Translations under genes and position numbers: made by a program
Shown here: positions 58,566-64,000 of the stretch, piece by piece
How the letters are laid out: each line of letters starts with the position of its first letter
Numbering within the stretch: position 1 is the stretch's first letter
NCBI GenBank assembly: GCA_018340375.1
Contig: JAFFJZ010000026.1
Location: forward strand, 1,674,001-1,738,000
Direction of reading: 5' to 3'
DNA from: Gonatopus flavifemur
Lineage: Eukaryota; Arthropoda; Insecta; Hymenoptera; Dryinidae
DNA length: 64,000 bases
Notes under the pieces: generated by a model
Database searches by the model: none
Told to the model about the DNA's origin: nothing
The model's input: the letters and a program-made list of their open reading frames with translations, nothing else

Positions 58566-60040
58566 TAATCATAAAACAACTCAATTTGTTTATTTGGAAA
58601 ATATACCATTTTTACCGCATCTCTGATGTGCAAATCTGTTGGTTTTTTAATTCCATCTAATAAAGTTTCAAAATTTTCAACCGTACACGCAGAATCTTTT
58701 ATTATTTTGAATGGTGGTTGTCTCGCATTTTGAATTATGTCATAGTATTCTTCATCGGTTTCTATGGTCTCTATTTTTTTCTTTTTTTGTCCATACATCC
58801 CAAAATTGCGATCACATGAACAATAAGAATGTCCACGTGCAGGAAATAAATGTTGGATCTCAATCTGTAATTTTTCAGACAACAAAGACAAAAAATGCAT
58901 GACCAAATAATTTGTATTTTGCCCTCCACAACTATCCGAAAATAGATAAATTTTATCGTAGTAAGAGATTTCCAATTCGCGACAAATTGTATCATAGAGG
59001 AGATTGCACACCGTATTTGCTCTTTTTGTGTATTTGCCTTCGATAAAAAAATACATATAACTATTTTTTTGATCTCCGGAAGTATTAACATTGAAAACGT
59101 GCAACCATATGAGTCGTCGATAAAATTGATCTTAGACCGGAATTTTTGGAAGAGGCAAATTCTGGCCCAAATCAAATTCCAAACATAAAACCTGATTTTC
59201 AGCGAGCATAGATTCTTTTAACAATTTGTGTTGGTCTACAAGTTCTTGGTGTTTCATTAAATCTTCATTTGCATCATTTTTATATTCGAAACAGAAGTTA
59301 GAAACGTCAGTACGTGGCTTTGAAAACGTGAAATTCAAATTATGATTAAAATATTTGATATAAGTTGGCTCGCTTAAGGGAACATTCGAATCACCCGCTT
59401 TACTGGTATAATACTCGAGAAACAAACTGTACAATTTAGTTAACGTTAAATCAGGATTATCAAAATACTGCAATGGGGAATCTTCACGCTCATAGTGGGA
59501 CTCCGAATGAGGTATGGACGAGCAATGTTCTAGAATCATTTTTATCACGTCAGGAGTCAATCGAATCGAACTCTCCTTGCTTCCTTTACCTCGGTTATCT
59601 TCTAGAGACTCGTTATTTTTCATTTTATTCTGGATTATAGCGAGTCTGGATTTATCAATTTTTAGCAGAGAACATAAAAAGCTTCGACACACTGATAGAT
59701 GGGTTGTTTGATGATGACAAAAATATTCCCACGAAGTAGTTTTATTCATTCTTCCTTCCGATGAATTTGGAGTTTCCATCAACATCATTCCACGCAATGA
59801 ACAATTTTGAGCGGTATATTCGCCAGTTGATTTCTAGAAGACATGAAACAACTCTTTTTGCTGCGAGATTTCAATTTTTTTGTAACATTCCTTCCTGCAG
59901 CAAGATTGAACGTTTTCAAACTCTTTTGCCACGACAGTCTTGTTGAAACGGGATACATACTCATTGCCCTAAGATTGAGAACAGATTTTCATTGCAAGAA
60001 TTTCCAGGAAAAGAATATCAATGTTTTGAAACCATCAATC
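58566..60040 (-). pseudogene. DUF7869-like transposon protein, 5' and central part (gene a)
   Basis: A nearly intact gene. N-terminal exon part (59970-59800): CCRKECYKKIEISQQKELFHVF, then an in-frame TAG, then the main frame from 59797. Motifs in order: VCRSFLCSLLKI, HSESHYERE, PRTDVSNFCFEYKN near residue 170, LEFDLGQNLPLPKI, TAA at 59132, VFNVNTSGDQ, LFSDSCGGQNTNY and ARGHSYCSCDRNFG. Acidic residues in the FDL, SDSCGGQN and CDR motifs look like an RNase H-type catalytic set. I associate this order with DUF7869-bearing arthropod proteins. The frame continues at 54904. Only two or three lesions apart from the insertion; probably the element's transposase. Confidence 0.7.
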
Positions 60041-60800
60041 ATCTAAGAAATCTTGTTTCTACATTCATATAACTTGCCTTGTTTCTTGCTGTTTTTTTCT
60101 CATTTTGTTTCCAATTACTCTTATTTCTAGTTCGTTTTCTTGCATTGATTGAACTTTCCGCAACGGACATTTTTCAGGAATAGAAACGAGAGGATATTTA
60201 TGTACGCTGTTAAATAAGTAGATAATTTTCAGATAATAATTATTTCAATATAGCGAAATTTCACTGAATCAAATTCAGAGGATATTTTAGCATAATCAGT
60301 CAACGTCACAACTTACACTCATCTGTAAACAAAAGAAAGCCGAAAAACAATACAACAACGAATGAACCATACAATATGCACACGTTCGGCTTTCTTTTGT
60401 TCACGAATGAGTGTAAGCTGCAATATTGGCTAATTAGATAAAAATATTCCCTGAATTTGAATCAGTGAAATGTCACTATATTCAAATAATTATCCGAAAA
60501 TTATGTACTCAAAACATTGATGTTCTTTTCCTGGGAATTCTTACAATAAAAATCTGTTTGTATTCTCAGGGGAATGAATATGTAACTCGTTTTAACAAGA
60601 CAGTCGTTGCAAAAGTGTTTGAAAACGTCAAATCGTACTGCAATAGGAACTGTTATGAACAAATTGGAATCTCGCAACGAAAAGAGTTGTTTCACGTATT
60701 CCGGAATCAACTGGTGAATATACAGCTCTAAATTGTTTACTGCGTTGAATGATGTTGATGAAAACTTCGAAATCGTCGGAAGGAAAAATATTCCTGTCAA
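59740..60800. repeat. Palindrome containing duplicated first exon of gene a
   Basis: 59740-60035 and 60520-60800 are inverted copies, as are 60225-60330 and 60390-60500. The plus-strand arm encodes CNRNCYEQIGISQRKELFHVF, a second version of the gene-a N-terminus without the stop. Confidence 0.8.
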
Positions 60801-61766
60801 TGTTCCTTTATCAGGAAATTGAAGTATTGAGACACCGATACAATTCATTATTAAAAAAAATTCCATCTTTTGGATATAATTATAATTGATGATATAAATA
60901 AATAATCGTAGTATTGGAAACATAGTTCATACATAATTTATTCCTCAACGAAAAGAAGAAGAAACTTGTTTGTTCACACAATTTGTCTCAAATATCAAGC
61001 CTTCGTTCATAACATTGTTTTGAACAACTGGTTTATTTGTTTATAATAAAGAATCCATCATGTAAAAATAGCTTGATATTCGAATTATTCGACACAAAAA
61101 ACATAAACCTGTATTGAGGAATCGAGTGGACTCGTGTTTCATACAGTCCCTTACGGTTGACCTGCAACTATTTAGGAATCATAAAGAATATAGGTTACGC
61201 GCTGATGAATAAATCGCTGTGTCTTTCAAACTAATAGCTTAATCGATCTGAAATTTTCCACAAAGTTGGTTGATGCACCAACGAACAACTTCGTCGCTGG
61301 AAGTTTTCTCCTGCTTGAACTTTATTCATCACTTTTTTAATACGAAGCTTGAAAAAGATGATTGGATTAAAAAATCACTTTGGATTAAAAAATTAATAAT
61401 TTTCAATGATTTTTTGCGAGTTTTTTCAACATTATCGTCTTCGGGAAGGTCTCACAAATAAAAATTGATAAAATTCATCTCGATACGTTGGAAAATAAAA
61501 AAGTTACAGCGAGTTTAATGTTGAAAAACATTGATTTTCAGATCGCAAATATTTTCAGTTTTCATTTTTTTACGAAGAAACTACTGATTACAGAAAAAAA
61601 TCACAAACGGAGACTTGGGTTGATTTTTCAAGACCTATCACCTGGTATTTTTTGTTTTTCGAAATTCCAATTTTCAATTTTGGTGTGTGACGTCACGGCT
61701 TGGACAATACTTTGACGTCTTTTCGAGCGCGCGGCTGGTTGTTAGATCCGGCCGCTCAATTCTATT
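60797..61766 (-). repeat. Right 970-bp inverted repeat
   Basis: Pairs with 53380-54349; closes with GGCCGCTCAAT. Confidence 0.9.
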
Positions 61767-61870
61767 GAACTTCATCCGGATTCCGATACGCTGCACCCAG
61801 GGAAGCTTCACATCACACGGAGAAAAAAGTATTGCTGGCATAACAAGCAGGTCTGTTATCATAGCGCCTG

Positions 61871-62940
61871 CACGGAAAAAAAGGACTTAGGCATATGAGC
61901 TATTTTTGCGTAGTTATATAAGAGATAGTTGTGATAATAAATCAAATATCTGTCTGAAATAGTTCGTGAGTTCTCACAACTATTTCTAATATCTGTCACA
62001 AGTGAATTATATAGTTGTGAAAAAGTAGCTGATCGAATAAGAGAAATAGCTACCTGATCTACTTTACTTTGAGATGGTTCGTGGAGCTACTTCCCATTGC
62101 TCCCATCGTTACGCACGTAGTTCCTGCAGCAATGTGAATTTTGTTGGAAACAATCGAAACGCGGTGAACTCTCGCGTTATTCATTCAGTTTACCTGTCGT
62201 GGTTACCGTGTATATATTTCATTTTATAATATTTTCAATACATATTCGTGTCAAATTACTAATTTTCAAAAACCTCGTATGTCCAATTTTATTTCCGGAA
62301 TTAAATGACTGATCATTTGCGGAATGATAAATCCTCTTTATGTATACTCTGAGTATATGAAAATACACAATCAAAACGATCAAAACATATCCAAGGCTTT
62401 TTTTACGATATAATCAGCGTTGTCGGTTTAGCTCCGATCATTAAGGCATAGGTGAGGTAGATTTAGGTATAGCGTATAGGGAGGTTATGACAGGGGTTCG
62501 GAACCCGAGGTAAGTTAACATTGGAACTTGAATGTTTCAACCACCTCTTCCCAAATCTATATGCATTGAACAAATATCACAATCGAAGATAAATTTTTTT
62601 TTCGAAATTTACAAATAAATGTTGCAAAGAGTCGACGAGCATGTGCAGAAATAATAGAAGATCTTAACCTTAAACATCAAAACCGGCACTGGGAATTTCT
62701 CTTCTCAATTAATAAAATAGTTCATCGGCCTACATATATCGTCATACTTGATATTTTATGTAGATCCTGCATCTTAGAAAAGTAGTTGTAACAACTACTC
62801 GAGTAGATATCTCGACAATCTGGGGTACATCTAACAAAAGTACCTGCCACAACTACTTTCGTAGCTGGTCGAAAATCGTCTACGTAAAGTAGTTGGAACA
62901 GCTAATTATTAGTTGGGAGAACTATTTTTTTTTCTCCGTG
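61871..62940 (-). mobile_element. CACGG-family MITE, 1070 bp, TG duplication
   Basis: Inverted full-length copy of 32443-33512, flanked by TG at 61869-61870 and 62941-62942. Confidence 0.85.
62421..62510 (+). other. tRNA-like module inside MITE
   Basis: Counterpart of 32877-32962: TTTAGCTCCGATCATTAAGG and GGGGTTCGGAACCC; the B box has one change (GGAACC). Confidence 0.4.
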
Positions 62941-62954
62941 TGCAAGAAAAATTA

Positions 62955-63601
62955 CACAGGTCTACAATGATTTTGGTGCCGCTAGAACTAAAGCAGATTT
63001 TGAGTATATTCGATACCCTGACTCTGGAAATATACTTATTTTTTTAATGCTACGTGTAGTTTTCAAGAAATCGCAGGTGTAAAATAAAATGAAAATGCAC
63101 GATTTTGAAACGTTTTATTCAATTATTCCACACTTTAAGAACATTTTATTAAATTATTCTTCAAATTATCTCAAAATATGAGTCATTCTCTTTCAAATGC
63201 GATTAGGTTTGTTCAAATATCTTTTTTTTTCTCTGAGATACGACAGTTTGAAAATTGTGTTATTTCACCTATTCACTAAATCCATGAACACACAAATTTC
63301 AAATTGTCGTGTCACAGTAAAAAAAAAGATATTCGAGCAAACTCAACGGCATTCGGAAGGGGATGGATTATATTTTGAGGTGCATCCACTAGTTTCATGA
63401 GAAAAAATTACATTCTGACGTCACGTAATCTCAAATATGTCGAAAACCGGTGTTTTTCACACTTTGACGTTAAAATATCTCAAAAACCACACGTAATAAT
63501 GCAATTTTGGAGCCAGATTCGGATTCAGCGCGCCAAAATACTTCGGAAAAGTATGATACAGTTGTTGCACCAAACAAAAAGTTCAATTTTGTAGGCCTGT
63601 G
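62955..63601. mobile_element. Non-autonomous CACAG-family element, 647 bp
   Basis: Starts CACAGGTCTAC and ends GTAGGCCTGTG, flanked by TTA at 62952-62954 and 63602-63604. It shares AAACTCAACGGCATT, TATTTTGAGGTGCAT and ATTCGGATTCAGC phrases with the right end of the 54905-58565 element. No coding sequence. Confidence 0.85.
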
Positions 63602-63766
63602 TTAGCTGAAAGAGCAAGAAGAATGATTGACACAACTACATGTTTTTGCTGACATAAACAAATTTGTTAACAGAACTGACGTCTTAGCTGCTGGAGTAAA
63701 TATTTTTGCAAGGACAACCAATTTCTTCGTAGGCACTATAGTAGCAAAACATTTTTTCTCCGTGCA

Positions 63767-64000
63767 GTTGTGGCATGTCTCGCACGCACTGTTATAAAAT
63801 CGACTCACATTCTGGTAGCTCAAGCTACTTGAGGAATCGTGCAAATAGGAACTCCGTAAGATATACAGTTTACAACCTCTTCTTCCTTGCTTGAGGTATC
63901 ATTTCAATCTGGAATCAGAATCGTTGGATTTCATTTCTGGCTGTGGTGAGCTATTCATCTTCTCAGGGTTGAAAAAAAACGCATTCGCTTGTACTTCACC
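63767..64000. other. Window end, nothing recognised
   Basis: AT-rich sequence without a supported feature. Confidence 0.3.

Larger units (their letters stand above)
53380..61766 (-). mobile_element. Long-TIR element encoding a DUF7869-like protein
   Basis: Arms 53380-54349 and 60797-61766 (about 970 bases each) are inverted copies, with outer ends ATTGAGCGGCCGGATCTAAC. Between them lie the split DUF7869-like gene (minus strand), a CACAG-type insertion (54905-58565) and a palindrome carrying a duplicated coding exon. Without the insertion the element is about 4.7 kb. The target duplication is unresolved. Confidence 0.8.
61816..63764. mobile_element. CACGG-family MITE of 227 bp holding two other MITEs
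   Basis: Ends CACGGAGAAAAAAGTATTGC and ACATTTTTTCTCCGTG are flanked by CA (61814-61815 and 63765-63766). Subtracting the nested elements and their duplications leaves about 227 bases. Confidence 0.75.

Noticed and set aside
60501..60923. 140-codon minus-strand open frame
   Set aside because: Crosses the junction of the inverted arm and the palindrome; the coding sense in this arm is on the plus strand.

Overview
The window is AT-rich eukaryotic DNA, almost certainly from an insect; a hymenopteran is plausible but not proven. The evidence is the transposon set (piggyBac, hAT, D,D34D mariner, pogo-like, CACTA-like, gypsy and copia) and spliced genes with short introns. I recognise no conserved single-copy host gene, rRNA or confident tRNA gene. 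Nearly everything explained is nested, decaying mobile DNA, so the value of the window lies in insertions that can be dated against each other.

Layout. 1-14.6 kb: a CACTA-like transposase with an open frame (1751-3817) and a linked spliced gene I call VP-SW, plus an inverted partial copy of both at 168-1515. Inside the VP-SW intron of the right-hand copy sits a hAT-like element with about 610-bp inverted ends (4511-14317, 8-bp target duplication). A piggyBac element (5161-11013, TTAA duplication) sits inside that, and two foldback elements sit inside the piggyBac. 16.0-18.3 kb: a non-autonomous long-TIR element, then a hAT transposase fragment. 19.5-22.7 kb: a long-TIR element with a broken transposon gene. 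23-26.5 kb: small palindromic and pogo-like elements.

26.6-28.9 kb: a second, degenerate CACTA-like copy with its own VP-SW exon. 28.9-41.3 kb: a minus-strand gypsy retrotransposon with gag/protease separated from reverse transcriptase/integrase by about 5.6 kb of nested small elements, one LTR truncated and the other carrying a pogo-like MITE. 41.3-45.2 kb: a copia fragment and a 3.1-kb element containing a 1.68-kb palindrome. 45.2-50.8 kb: a pogo-like transposase fragment, unexplained DNA and two possible exons. 50.8-53.4 kb: a 142-bp tandem array and a mariner.

53.4-61.8 kb: an 8.4-kb element with about 970-bp inverted ends encoding a DUF7869-like protein. That gene is split by a second element (54905-58565; ends CACAGGCCTGC, target duplication TAA) carrying a different transposon gene. 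Removing the insert and one duplication makes the split reading frame continuous. 61.8-63.8 kb: a 227-bp MITE containing two further MITEs.

The most notable results are the two element families defined by internally consistent insertion sites (the hAT-like long-TIR family and the CACAG family), the repeated linkage of the CACTA-like transposase with VP-SW, and a tRNA-like module with A and B boxes inside several MITEs. Element names are assigned from remembered family features; no database search was possible.
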